Assembly: GCA_022841625.1 (NCBI GenBank)
Contig: JALHRD010000012.1
Span: 62,001-126,000 of the forward strand
Source of the DNA: Xanthobacteraceae bacterium
GTDB lineage: Bacteria > Pseudomonadota > Alphaproteobacteria > Rhizobiales > Xanthobacteraceae
Length of the DNA: 64,000 bases
Direction: 5' to 3'
The notes below the pieces were generated by a model. The model was not told the DNA's origin. It was given only the letters and a program-made list of their open reading frames with translations, and did no database searches. Position 1 is the first letter of the stretch. Every line of letters begins with the position of its first letter. A program made the translations under genes and the position numbers. Of this stretch, positions 55,647 through 63,465 are shown one piece after another.

Positions 55647-56321
55647 ATGCGCAGGTCAACGGTTTGGTTGGTTACGGCTGCCGTCGCCTTGGCCGGATCG
55701 CTGGCGACCGTGATAACGGCGAATGCGCAACCCGCGCCGGCGCCTGTGCCGGTCATGCCGCCGTCATTGCCGCCGTCGCATGTGGTCAATCTCATGACTA
55801 ATGACGGCTCGGCCGCGTTCGGTGCAAAGTGGCGCGTCACCGATGTCAGATTCGTCGAAGTGCCGGCCGCGATCAATAAGGAGCGTTATAAGACCACCTA
55901 TCAAATTGAACCGCGTGCGACGACGACCGATTTCGACGATTCCAAATGGGATGCCGTCGAAGCTAAGGACCTTGGTGCGCGGCGGAGCGCGGGTCTTTCC
56001 GCTTTCATGTGGTTCCGCGCTCTGCTCACGGTGCCTGCGCGGATCGGAGATTTCGATCTCAGCAAGCCGTCACTGGCGGTGTTCAATGTATTGGTCGACG
56101 ACTACGGCGAGGTCTGGGTCAACGGCGAAATGCCACGGCGCAGCGGCTATCCGAGTCCGGCGACCATTCAGGGCCTCAATATGCCAAACCGTGTGGTGCT
56201 GGGCACGCAGGTGAAAGCCGGCGATAAGTTTCAGATTGCGGTATTTGCGGCCAATGGACCGCTCTCCGCCCCGAATGGCAGCATCTGGTTCCGGCAGGCC
56301 ATGGTGGAATTCTATCGGTAA
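55647..56321 (+). CDS. Exported protein with galactose-binding-like beta-sandwich
   Basis: 224 residues. Signal peptide about 1-28 (VTAAVALAGSLATVITANAQ), then a proline-rich stretch (PAPAPVPVMPPSLPPS). The rest looks like the sugar-binding jellyroll seen in glycosidase accessory domains: DFDDSKWDAVEAKDLGARRS, AFMWFRALLTVPARI, LAVFNVLVDDYGEVWVNGEM and VVLGTQVKAGDKFQIAVFAAN. No catalytic domain follows, so binding is the likely role. ATG 55647 with GGGAGG at 55635-55640 is chosen. It follows the Bug gene by 120 bases. Confidence 0.72.
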   Translation: MRRSTVWLVTAAVALAGSLATVITANAQPAPAPVPVMPPSLPPSHVVNLMTNDGSAAFGAKWRVTDVRFVEVPAAINKERYKTTYQIEPRATTTDFDDSKWDAVEAKDLGARRSAGLSAFMWFRALLTVPARIGDFDLSKPSLAVFNVLVDDYGEVWVNGEMPRRSGYPSPATIQGLNMPNRVVLGTQVKAGDKFQIAVFAANGPLSAPNGSIWFRQAMVEFYR

Positions 56322-56328
56322 TCAGAGA

Positions 56329-56370
56329 ATGATCCCAAAAAGTGGGAACCGATCTTCGGAATGGATCATG
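56329..56370. repeat. Short palindromic intergenic element
   Basis: 42 bases beginning ATGATCC (56329-56335) and closing GGATCAT (56363-56369), with an inner CCC/GGG pair around AAAAAGT. It lies between convergent genes. The sequence resembles a small dispersed palindromic repeat common in rhizobial intergenic DNA; as RNA it may act as a bidirectional terminator. Confidence 0.6.
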
Positions 56371-56372
56371 GT

Positions 56373-57437
56373 CTAGCGCCGCGCCGTTCGCAAAAGCGTC
56401 GTGGCGAACATGAAAATAATGCCGGCGAGCGCCGGAATAATGGTCAGCCCGGTCACGCGCATGCGATGAATATCTTCCGGCGTGAGACTGATATGACCGC
56501 CGCTGATCCAACCGACGAGGTCGGCGGCCATGGCGGCTTGCGGGTCGCTCGTGGTGATTGCGGGCAGCGGCGCGAGCCGCGCCTCGACGGCGCGCAGCTC
56601 GGCGTCGAGCGCGTCGCGTCGTTGGGCGACGCCAAGCGCGCGGCGCAGCTTAAGGACCTCGGCGCAGGCTGCGCCGGACGCTGCGAGCGTCACGTCGCTG
56701 CAACCCGCGGTCTGCTTCCAGACCGCCGCGGCGGCCGGCTGCGCGCGCTGGATCTCAGCTTCGATGGTTGCGACCGCGCGATCCTCGGTTAGACCGGCGC
56801 GCTCGGTCCGCAGACGGGTGGCGTCGGCGGCAAGCGCGCCCGCTTCGGCCACCAGCCTGCTGCGCCCGGCAACGCCATCGCCGATATTGGTCGCGGCAAA
56901 TCCGATCGCCGCCAGGAGCGTCATGCCGAGCGCGACCACCCAGATCGCCCAGGCGGCCGACGCCGACAAGACGTTGCGGTCACGCCAGAGCTGGCCGGCA
57001 GCGCTCGGCAGCACAACGGCGAGCAGGTCGATGGTCAGTCCGATCGCCGCCAGCAGCAGCGCCGCTTCGGCGGTCTGGCCGAACGAGGCGGCGAACCGGG
57101 TGTTGACGGTCAGGCCAACGACCGCAAGCCCGATTGCGGCAAACGCCAGCACCAAAGCCAGGACGGTGCGGCCGGCACTGCGCCGGGCGAATGACTGTAT
57201 CGGCTTGGCCTCGAAGGCAGGCGCAACCTGAATTGTGGGCGCGTGCCGGGCCAGCGCCCGCGGCTCCACCGGGCTCGATCGGACGACCGCAGTCGATGGC
57301 GTGGCCAACGGCGCAGTAGTGCAGAGGACGAGTTCGTCCGGCTCAACGCCATTGCAGGCGTTCCACCATTGCCGCGCCTGCAGGCAGGCCATGAGCTCTG
57401 CCTCCGGAAAACTCTGTAACGGAACGATGTTGCTCAC
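56373..57437 (-). CDS. Membrane protein with four predicted helices and a coiled-coil loop, unknown function
   Basis: 354 residues. A soluble N-terminus (about 1-95) contains MACLQARQWWNACNGVEPDE, then hydrophobic segments at about 95-115 (TVLALVLAFAAIGLAVVGLT), 125-150 and 165-190 (AIWVVALGMTLLAAIGFAAT). A long alpha-helical region with paired-charge pattern (about 200-310, VAEAGALAADATRLRTERAG) follows, and a last helix near 330-350 (VTGLTIIPALAGIIFMFATT). The architecture resembles mobile-element membrane proteins, but I cannot name a family. GTG 57437 has GAGGG upstream. Confidence 0.65.
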   Translation of the reverse strand: MSNIVPLQSFPEAELMACLQARQWWNACNGVEPDELVLCTTAPLATPSTAVVRSSPVEPRALARHAPTIQVAPAFEAKPIQSFARRSAGRTVLALVLAFAAIGLAVVGLTVNTRFAASFGQTAEAALLLAAIGLTIDLLAVVLPSAAGQLWRDRNVLSASAAWAIWVVALGMTLLAAIGFAATNIGDGVAGRSRLVAEAGALAADATRLRTERAGLTEDRAVATIEAEIQRAQPAAAAVWKQTAGCSDVTLAASGAACAEVLKLRRALGVAQRRDALDAELRAVEARLAPLPAITTSDPQAAMAADLVGWISGGHISLTPEDIHRMRVTGLTIIPALAGIIFMFATTLLRTARR

Positions 57438-57555
57438 CGGGTCCCTCTTTGTCCCGACCGACAACAAAAACGGGACGCGCCCGAAACGGCGATAGAACAG
57501 AACAAAACGAGTACAAATGCAAGGGAAATGTTGGAGCCCAGGGGAAAACTGACGC

Positions 57556-59127
57556 CTACCAGCGGCTCAGCACGAGAATGGTCAGCAGCAGCGCGATGAC
57601 CCATAGAGCGGTGGCGGTCCAACGGTTGCGCTGCGCTTCCGCGCGCCCGATCGCCGCGACGGTTTCGGGCGCCAGCACCAACCCGTCGCGGGTGATGGTG
57701 TCGATATGTTCGACCAGCGATGCGCCGCGCGACAGCAGCGCCGGCACCTCACCGAAGAATTTTCCAACCTCGCGGACGCCGTCGGTTGCGCCCTCAAGCG
57801 CGCCAGCAGCGCCGAAATGGCGTTCGATCCACTCGCGCACGACTGGCTCCGCCACCGTCCACATGTCGAGTTGCGGATCGAGCCCGCGCGCCACGCCCTC
57901 GACCACCACCATGGTTTTTTGCAAGAGGATCAGTTCCGGCCGCGTGCGCATGTCGAACAGGCCGGTGACCTCGAACAGCAGCATCAACAGCTTCGCCATC
58001 GAGATTTCGTCGGCTGGACGGTTGTGGATGGGCTCGCCGATCGCACGGATCGCCTGGGCAAAGCTCTCGACCGAATGGTGCCGCGGCACATAGCCGGCTT
58101 CGAAATGCACTTCCGCGGTGCGGCGATAGTCGCGGGTGATGAAGCCGTAAAGGATTTCCGCCAGGAACCGCCGCTCCTTCAACCCAAGCCGGCCCATAAT
58201 CCCGAAGTCGACTGCAACCAGCCGGCCATTTTTGTCGACAAACAAATTTCCGGGATGCATGTCGGCGTGGAAGAAGCCGTCGCGCAGGGCATGGCGCAAG
58301 AATGTCTGGATCACCGTTCGCGCCAGTTGCTTAAGGTCAAGCCCGGCGGCGTCGAGCCGCGCGCGATCCGACAGCGGAATGCCGTCTATCCAATCGAGCG
58401 TGAGCACGGTGTGGGCGGTGCGGTCCCAGTCCACGGCGGGCACGCCAAAGTCGGGGTCGTTGCGGGTGTTCTCGGCCATTTCGGAGAGCGCCGCCGCTTC
58501 CAGCCGGAGATCCATCTCCATGATACAGGTTCGGCGCAGGTTGTCGGCCACGTCGATCAGGCGCAGCCGTCGGGCCTCGGCCGAAAAGCGCTCCGCATTG
58601 CGTGCGGCGAATGTGAAGGCTTCGAGATCGACGGCAAAGCGCCGAGCGATGCCGGGCCGCAGCACCTTCACCGCAACCGGCTTTGGTCCGTCAGGCGATA
58701 CGACCTCGGCATGATGGACCTGCGCGATCGAAGCGGCCGCGACCGCGGGTCCGAACGAGGTGAACAGCGCGGACAGCGAATTGCCGAGCGCTTCTTCGAT
58801 CGCTTGCTCGGCCTCGGCCTGCGGGAATGGCGCCATTTTGTCCTGTAGCGACTCAAGATCGCGCGCGAGCGCCATGCCAACGACATCGGGACGCGTCGCC
58901 AGGAATTGCCCGAGCTTTACATAGGTCGGGCCGAGCCGCGTCAGCGCTGCGGCGAGCCGCGTCGTGGCGGCATCTGTGGTGCGCCGCTCGACCAGGCGCG
59001 CCACCGACAGCGCCAGGCGCGCCAGCGGTGGTAATGATTTGGGATCGATCAGCGCCAATACGCCCTCGCGCGCGAACATGAAGCCGGCGCGGCCGAGGCG
59101 GAGGAGATGGGCGAGCGCGGAGATCAC
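57556..59127 (-). CDS. ubiB: Ubiquinone biosynthesis regulatory protein kinase-like UbiB
   Basis: ADCK/UbiB atypical kinase-like ATPase needed for ubiquinone synthesis. 523 residues: LGPTYVKLGQFLATRPD (KxGQ motif), AAASIAQVHHAEVVSPDG (Ala-rich loop), PVAVKVLRPGIARRF, DGFFHADMHPGNLFVDKNG (catalytic-type loop) and LVAVDFGIMGRLG (metal Asp). Two C-terminal membrane helices (about 500-520, TATALWVIALLLTILVLSRW). Starts at GTG 59127, four bases after the ubiE stop. Confidence 0.94.
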   Translation of the reverse strand: MISALAHLLRLGRAGFMFAREGVLALIDPKSLPPLARLALSVARLVERRTTDAATTRLAAALTRLGPTYVKLGQFLATRPDVVGMALARDLESLQDKMAPFPQAEAEQAIEEALGNSLSALFTSFGPAVAAASIAQVHHAEVVSPDGPKPVAVKVLRPGIARRFAVDLEAFTFAARNAERFSAEARRLRLIDVADNLRRTCIMEMDLRLEAAALSEMAENTRNDPDFGVPAVDWDRTAHTVLTLDWIDGIPLSDRARLDAAGLDLKQLARTVIQTFLRHALRDGFFHADMHPGNLFVDKNGRLVAVDFGIMGRLGLKERRFLAEILYGFITRDYRRTAEVHFEAGYVPRHHSVESFAQAIRAIGEPIHNRPADEISMAKLLMLLFEVTGLFDMRTRPELILLQKTMVVVEGVARGLDPQLDMWTVAEPVVREWIERHFGAAGALEGATDGVREVGKFFGEVPALLSRGASLVEHIDTITRDGLVLAPETVAAIGRAEAQRNRWTATALWVIALLLTILVLSRW

Positions 59128-59131
59128 GGGA

Positions 59132-59917
59132 TCACAGTCGCCAGCCTGAATGCAGCGCGACGATGCCGGCGGTCAGGCGTTGAAACGACACCCGACCGAA
59201 GCCCGCGACACGCAGCATGTCGGCGAATAGCGCGGGGCGGGGAAAACGGCGGATCGATTCGACCAGATAACGATAGGCTTCCGCGTCGCCGGTCACCGCG
59301 CTTCCCAGCGCCGGGATCACGTTGAACGAATAGGCATCGTAGACCGTGTCGAGCCCGGGCACGTCGACGGCCGAGAATTCCAGGCATAGGAAATGGCCGC
59401 CATGCTTGAGAACGCGGTGCGCCTCCGCAAGCGCGCGATCGATACGCGGAACATTGCGGATGCCGAAGGCGATGGTCACGGCGTCGAACATGCGGTCGGA
59501 AAACGGTTGCGCCTCGGCATTGCCCTCGACAAAGCGCACATTGTCATCGAGACCGCGCTCAAGCGCGCGCACACGACCGACCTCAAGCATGGCATGGTTG
59601 ATATCGACAACGGTAGCGCGCGTGGCGTGGTTGCCGGCCTCCGCGACCCGGAAGGCGATGTCGCCGGTGCCGCCGGCAACGTCGAGAAGTGCGAACGGCC
59701 GATCACCGGTTCGCGGCGGGTTGACCGCCGTCACCAACACGTCTTTCCAGGCGCGGTGCAGGCCGCCCGACATCAGATCGTTCATCAGGTCGTAGCGGCC
59801 GGCGACCGAATGGAATACGTCGTCCACCAAAGCCTGCTTGTCGCCAAGCGGCACCTGCCGGAAGCCGAAATGGGTATTCTCGCCGCGCTCTGCCAAAATC
59901 GTTCTCTGCCGAGGCAT
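59132..59917 (-). CDS. ubiE: Ubiquinone/menaquinone methyltransferase UbiE
   Basis: SAM-dependent C-methyltransferase of quinone synthesis. 261 residues: [40 protein letters not shown] (SAM motif I), [20 protein letters not shown] and [23 protein letters not shown] 59917. Divergent from mutM with 66 bases between, and first gene of the ubiE-ubiB unit. Confidence 0.95.
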   Translation of the reverse strand: MPRQRTILAERGENTHFGFRQVPLGDKQALVDDVFHSVAGRYDLMNDLMSGGLHRAWKDVLVTAVNPPRTGDRPFALLDVAGGTGDIAFRVAEAGNHATRATVVDINHAMLEVGRVRALERGLDDNVRFVEGNAEAQPFSDRMFDAVTIAFGIRNVPRIDRALAEAHRVLKHGGHFLCLEFSAVDVPGLDTVYDAYSFNVIPALGSAVTGDAEAYRYLVESIRRFPRPALFADMLRVAGFGRVSFQRLTAGIVALHSGWRL

Positions 59918-59983
59918 GTTGCCGGCCAGACCATAGCGCGATGGCGCAAGCGACGCTATCAGTGCGCGCGGAGGTCGTTAACG

Positions 59984-60862
59984 ATGCCCGAATTACCAGA
60001 AGTGGAGACGGTCCGCCGCGGGCTTGCGCCGGTCATGGAAGGCGCCCGTTTCACACGAGTCGAGGCCCGGCGCGGCGATCTGCGCTGGCCACTGCCAAGG
60101 AATTTCGCCAAACGCGTCGAAGGCCATTCGGTGATCGGGCTCGGGCGGCGGGCTAAATATCTGCTCGCCGACCTTTCCTCCGGCGAGGTGTTACTGATGC
60201 ATCTCGGCATGTCGGGCTCGTTTCACGTGCTCAATGGGCAGCAGGACAGCCCTGGCGACTATTATCATGCGCGCGCGAAACTCGCTGCGCACGACCATAT
60301 CGTGTTCCATATGTCGAATGGCGCGACCATTACCTTCAATGATCCGCGCCGTTTTGGCTGCATGAAACTGGTCGCGCGGGAAAAACTCTACGATGAACCG
60401 CTGTTGCGTGCGCTCGGCCCGGAGCCGCTCGGCAATGCCTTTGACGCCGCCATGCTGGCGCGCGCCTGTCATGGTAAGAAGACGCCGCTCAAATCGGCGC
60501 TGCTCGACCAGCGCGTGGTTGCCGGTCTTGGCAATATCTATGTCTGCGAGGCGCTGCATCGCGCCGGATTGTCGCCGCGCCGTCGCGCTTCAACCATTGC
60601 GACGCGGACCGGCGCGCCCAACGATCACGCGGCGCGGCTGGTCGACGGCATCCGCGTGGTGCTGCACGACGCGATCAAAGCCGGCGGTTCGTCACTGCGC
60701 GACCACCGTCTGACCGACGGCGCGCTCGGCATGTTCCAGCACAATTTCCGGGTTTACGATCGCGAAGGGCAGGCGTGCCCGACGCTGGGATGCAAAGGCA
60801 TCGTCCGCCGCATTGCGCAGACCGGGCGGTCGACGTTCTTCTGCCCGGCGTGTCAGAGGTGA
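59984..60862 (+). CDS. mutM: Formamidopyrimidine-DNA glycosylase (Fpg/MutM)
   Basis: Base-excision enzyme removing 8-oxoguanine with AP-lyase activity. 292 residues. N-terminus [20 protein letters not shown] supplies the catalytic Pro/Glu; beta-loop Lys in [14 protein letters not shown]; helix-two-turn-helix near [20 protein letters not shown]; zinc finger CPTLGCKG with CPACQR at the C-terminus (four Cys). All catalytic features present. It is the last housekeeping gene before the accessory tail. Confidence 0.96.
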   Translation: MPELPEVETVRRGLAPVMEGARFTRVEARRGDLRWPLPRNFAKRVEGHSVIGLGRRAKYLLADLSSGEVLLMHLGMSGSFHVLNGQQDSPGDYYHARAKLAAHDHIVFHMSNGATITFNDPRRFGCMKLVAREKLYDEPLLRALGPEPLGNAFDAAMLARACHGKKTPLKSALLDQRVVAGLGNIYVCEALHRAGLSPRRRASTIATRTGAPNDHAARLVDGIRVVLHDAIKAGGSSLRDHRLTDGALGMFQHNFRVYDREGQACPTLGCKGIVRRIAQTGRSTFFCPACQR

Positions 60863-60903
60863 TGCAGGCCGCGCACTTGATGGTAAGGAGGTAACGCCAC
60901 GGC

Positions 60904-60994
60904 CGATGCCTCTCCCGCTTGCGGGGAGAGGCATCGAGCGAAGCGAGCGGGTGAGGGGGTTCTCAGAAACTCAAAGACTGCCTTGCCCCCTCAC
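60904..60994 (+). repeat. Hairpin-rich intergenic repeat, possible mutM terminator
   Basis: CGATGCCTCTCCC at 60904-60916 pairs with GGGAGAGGCATCG ending at 60936, a 13-base stem with a short loop. A second arm pair (GTGAGGGGG at 60951-60959, CCCCCTCAC at 60986-60994) encloses it downstream. This kind of CTCTCCC/GGGAGAG unit looks like a dispersed rhizobial intergenic element. It lies 40 bases after mutM and could end its transcript. Confidence 0.65.
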
Positions 60995-61081
60995 CTCAAG
61001 CCCTCTTCCCGTCAAGACGGGGAGAGCGAGCATACCGAGAGCCGGCACGCTTCTTCGCTCATGCAGCGGTCACAAAATTTC

Positions 61082-61165
61082 TGCGGATACGCCTTGCATC
61101 GACAGCGTTCGGTTTCGTCGCGCTTATTCGTCCGGCGCGTTGCGCGTATCAACGGCGTATCCGCA
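61082..61165. repeat. Perfect 12-base inverted repeat, 60-base spacer
   Basis: TGCGGATACGCC (61082-61093) and GGCGTATCCGCA (61154-61165) are exact inverted copies. The spacer contains GC-rich stretches able to fold further. This may be a small structured RNA or a site for a protein; nothing else explains it. Confidence 0.55.
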
Positions 61166-61441
61166 ATCCGCTGCGCATAGCACGCGTCCAACGTTTGACA
61201 GTTGCCCTCGGCGAATAACGCCGCCTAGGAGTCTGTCTGGATAGTCGAAATGGTGAAACAAGAGAATCAAAAATCGGCCTGCGGCGCAGCTAACTTGCGC
61301 CAATGGTGTTCGGGCGATTCCATTTGTTTCAAAATTCCCGGTCCATTTGATTACTCGAACACACTACTAGCATTGTTCCGAGCCGCCCGGAACTTTGGCG
61401 CTGTGAATCAGTTGTTAACGCGGATCACGGAGAATGCTGCC

Positions 61442-61711
61442 ATGACACGCGATGAACTCCAGCGCGTTATTGATTGGGCAAGTACAAAGCTTGCCACGGG
61501 AGACGAGCCCCCGTGGTCTTGGTACCGCTACATGCAGCTTCGCGATGCCTTGGAGGCAATAACGGCCGGGATGGCCGTTACGCAGCCCACGGCAGATTCA
61601 CCGGAATCGGAACGCGGGCCGGAAAGCGGTCTCCGACTAGTGGGCTCAGCTGGTTCCCCAGATAGCACTCGACCCCGTCAAGCTGCGACGCCTGTAGTCC
61701 TGCCCATGTGA
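61442..61711 (+). CDS. Small hypothetical protein (acidic, Trp-rich N-terminus)
   Basis: 89 residues from ATG 61442, with GGAG about nine bases upstream. The first half, MTRDELQRVIDWASTKLATG with EPPWSWYRYMQLRDALEAI, looks like a compact helical domain of a recurrent rhizobial hypothetical family. From about residue 46 the chain is low complexity and runs antisense to the GIY-YIG-like gene. The tail may therefore be a read-through of a frame that once ended earlier. Function unknown. Confidence 0.5.
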   Translation: MTRDELQRVIDWASTKLATGDEPPWSWYRYMQLRDALEAITAGMAVTQPTADSPESERGPESGLRLVGSAGSPDSTRPRQAATPVVLPM

Positions 61712-61937
61712 CGTACAGGGAGCCGTTCGCTCGATGCCGCGTGATGGTCGGATCAAGCCGGTGGGCCGCCAAGCGGTCGGCAATGATCCCTTGTCCGACC
61801 TTGACCGTGCGACTGGGGTTACCAGCGTGCCAGATGATGTAGACACCCAACTTGGCCGTGATCGATGCCAGGTTCAGCGTGTCGAATGGACACCAGTTGG
61901 GGGTATTGCCGCATTTCATCCAATTTACCGTCAACAT
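61578..61937 (-). CDS. GIY-YIG-like small nuclease-fold protein
   Basis: 119 residues from ATG 61937, with AAGGGA seven bases upstream. The order of elements fits the GIY-YIG fold: KLGVYIIWHAGNPSRTVKVG (GVY plus KVG), QGIIADRLAAHR (the catalytic Arg/His helix) and LDGVECYLGNQLSPLVGD, with a Glu where the metal ligand sits. The second Tyr of GIY-YIG is not clear, so nuclease activity is uncertain. Overlaps the end of the plus-strand small ORF by 134 bases on the other strand. Confidence 0.55.
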   Translation of the reverse strand: MLTVNWMKCGNTPNWCPFDTLNLASITAKLGVYIIWHAGNPSRTVKVGQGIIADRLAAHRLDPTITRHRANGSLYVTWAGLQASQLDGVECYLGNQLSPLVGDRFPARVPIPVNLPWAA

Positions 61938-61996
61938 CTGTAATTCCCTTCTGTTGAAGGATCACGCCTCCTCCTCCTCGTGACCCTGGCTGCTCC

Positions 61997-62020
61997 CCGT
62001 GCCCAAGATGTTGGGCACGG
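61997..62020. repeat. 10-base perfect stem-loop
   Basis: CCGTGCCCAA, loop GATG, TTGGGCACGG. It lies 60 bases upstream of the GIY-YIG-like start on the other strand. There is no T-run, so a simple terminator is not supported. Confidence 0.65.
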
Positions 62021-62082
62021 TGATTCCTAGTACCACAAGATGCATGATTCTCCGAATCCAGGGTTGAGGTGATTGCGGATGC

Positions 62083-62512
62083 AACCTATGAGTCCATAGG
62101 TTCGTTGGCCCCGCGCGTGCTCCATCTAATCCGGACGGCCGATTGCCTGACTCCCCTGCGTCCCCACATCGCGCCGATCGGTAGCGTGGATTCCGGGGCG
62201 CAATGAGCAGATTTGATCGGTTGTTACCGACATGAAACGCAGGCCTTTAGGTGCGTTGCAGCTCTATATTTTGTGGGTAGGGCCGCAGTGGACGCTCTCA
62301 GTAGTTGAACTTTACTTGAAATTAGCGCCTTTATCGGATACCGAAGGTGCGAATCGCGATTCGCAGGGCGCTTGCTGATTGACGCGGATGCTACCATATG
62401 TTAGCGGCGCCAGTTCGAATCGAAAATCCAAAGCGCTTTCGACTGCCCGTTCGGGCGGGAACTTGGGCGCATCACTTACACCCTTGGACTCGTATCTCTC
62501 CCGTTGGGAGAG
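62083..62512. repeat. Cluster of four short perfect inverted repeats
   Basis: AACCTATG-AGTC-CATAGGTT at 62083-62102; the palindrome GCGAATCG/CGATTCGC at 62349-62364; GCCCG-TT-CGGGC at 62445-62456; CTCTCCC-GTT-GGGAGAG at 62496-62512. Four such elements in 430 bases of otherwise empty DNA is denser than elsewhere in the window. Confidence 0.6.
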
Positions 62513-62562
62513 CAATGTTGAGTTTCGCGCGTGCGGCAACTCACTAACTACAGGAGAGTAAC

Positions 62563-62769
62563 ATGCCGCTGACCCTCAAAGACGCCCTAGCGGTTCTGCC
62601 GGCGTCACGCCTTCCCAAAAAGGAGCTGAACGCTCAGGAACTCAAGGTTTTGACTAAGAAGTTCAAGGCTAAGAGCGCAGAAGAGCCGAAAAACACCGGT
62701 GTTGAGAAGGAAGTGGGGCCGCGGATGATCCGCGCCGTCGCGCAAGCTGCCAAGGTCGCCAAGAAATAG
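62563..62769 (+). CDS. Small lysine-rich protein, unknown function
   Basis: 68 residues, very basic (MPLTLKDALAVLPASRLPKK at the start, AVAQAAKVAKK at the end). AGGAG sits at 62552-62556 before the ATG, an excellent ribosome site, which is the main evidence for translation. No family recognised; the charge suggests nucleic-acid binding, but that is only inference. It precedes the two-gene unit at 62872 by 102 bases. Confidence 0.6.
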   Translation: MPLTLKDALAVLPASRLPKKELNAQELKVLTKKFKAKSAEEPKNTGVEKEVGPRMIRAVAQAAKVAKK

Positions 62770-62831
62770 ATGCGTACTGGCTAGCCGCTAACCACTTACC
62801 GTTGCACACGCAGTAGCCACCGCTTAATAAA

Positions 62832-62868
62832 GAGAGGTTCCCTCTGGTTGTAGAGGGGGGAGCCTCTC
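62832..62868 (+). promoter_or_regulatory. Hairpin enclosing the ribosome binding site of the 62872 gene
   Basis: GAGAGG (62832-62837) pairs with CCTCTC (62863-62868), and CCCTC (62840-62844) can pair with GAGGG (62853-62857). The purine-rich ribosome site GAGGGGGGAG lies inside the right half, three to four bases before the hairpin ends and about ten before the ATG at 62872. In the folded state the site would be hidden. Confidence 0.55.
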
Positions 62869-62871
62869 AAC

Positions 62872-63465
62872 ATGTCCCAGTCCGACGCCGTCCGGCAAGC
62901 GAACGATCTGCGCTACAGTCTCCACGCCATCCTGACCGAGGACATGGACTGCGTGGGCGTGGTTTCATTAGGCGCCTGCCACGATGTCATTGTTCATCTC
63001 CAACGCGACATGGACCGTCTGTATGCTGTGCATCAAACTTTGGTGCATCCATCGAAACACGTCGCCTATGCAGCATTTTGGATCAGGAAAATAAAACCGG
63101 TATCCATGGCCTATCCGGCCACCAAGGTCTCAAGCGCATTGCAAGGTGGTCCTGCTGTCAACGACGCTGATGAAATCGTCGATATCAACGAGCGCATTTG
63201 CCTCTATTACACCCTGCGACTTTTAGTGGCCTACGTCGTTCATGATCAAATCCCTACGCCGAATGGGATGTCGACGGCGGTCTTTGTCGATCGAATTCAG
63301 GCAGCTTTTGACCGGTATGTAAACGACGAAGAGCCTGGTCCTGCCCTTAGTGATCAATTCGAGTCGTTAGTTTACGATATGCGCTTTCGCACATTTGGAC
63401 CGCATCACGTAGTGCATGTGGTGAGTTATCTCCTGCGAGAGGCCGCCGGTCATGGAAACAATTAA
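62872..63465 (+). CDS. Unknown protein, first gene of an overlapping pair
   Basis: 197 residues, soluble, mostly helical by composition. Notable segments: RYSLHAILTEDMDCVGVVSL, DVIVHLQRDMDRLYAVHQTL, HVAYAAFWIRKIKPVSMAYP, DINERICLYYTLRLLVAYVV and FGPHHVVHVVSYLLRE. I recognise no family. It starts at ATG 62872 behind a hairpin and overlaps the next gene by 14 bases, so the two are probably translated together. Base composition is closer to 53% GC than that of the core genes, suggesting transfer. Confidence 0.65.
   Translation: MSQSDAVRQANDLRYSLHAILTEDMDCVGVVSLGACHDVIVHLQRDMDRLYAVHQTLVHPSKHVAYAAFWIRKIKPVSMAYPATKVSSALQGGPAVNDADEIVDINERICLYYTLRLLVAYVVHDQIPTPNGMSTAVFVDRIQAAFDRYVNDEEPGPALSDQFESLVYDMRFRTFGPHHVVHVVSYLLREAAGHGNN

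Larger units (their letters stand above)
60863..61441. other. Non-coding stretch after mutM with inverted repeats
   Basis: 579 bases without a convincing gene. It holds a strong hairpin at 60904-60936, a GTGAGGGGG/CCCCCTCAC inverted pair (60951-60959 and 60986-60994), and a perfect 12-base inverted pair (61082-61093 and 61154-61165). The remaining DNA shows no tRNA-like or riboswitch fold that I can recognise. Confidence 0.6.
61938..62562. other. Non-coding stretch with a cluster of hairpins
   Basis: 625 bases with no convincing gene and lower GC than the rest of the window. Perfect inverted repeats lie at 61997-62020, 62083-62102, 62349-62364, 62445-62456 and 62496-62512. Just before 62563 is AGGAG, the ribosome site of the next small gene. 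The stretch may contain the promoter and leader for that gene, a small RNA, or a recombination site. Confidence 0.5.

Noticed and set aside
57706-58848. Plus-strand open frame of 380 codons
   Set aside because: Antisense to ubiB; no ribosome site or motif.
60904-61030. CRISPR array
   Set aside because: The repeats are inverted hairpins, not regularly spaced direct repeats, and no cas genes are present.
61250-61441. Upstream extension of the small plus-strand gene to 61250
   Set aside because: The extra 64 residues do not look like protein, and the ATG at 61442 has a better ribosome site.
62312-62539. Minus-strand 75-codon frame in the hairpin-rich stretch
   Set aside because: No ribosome site and no motif, and it spans several inverted repeats; more likely chance.
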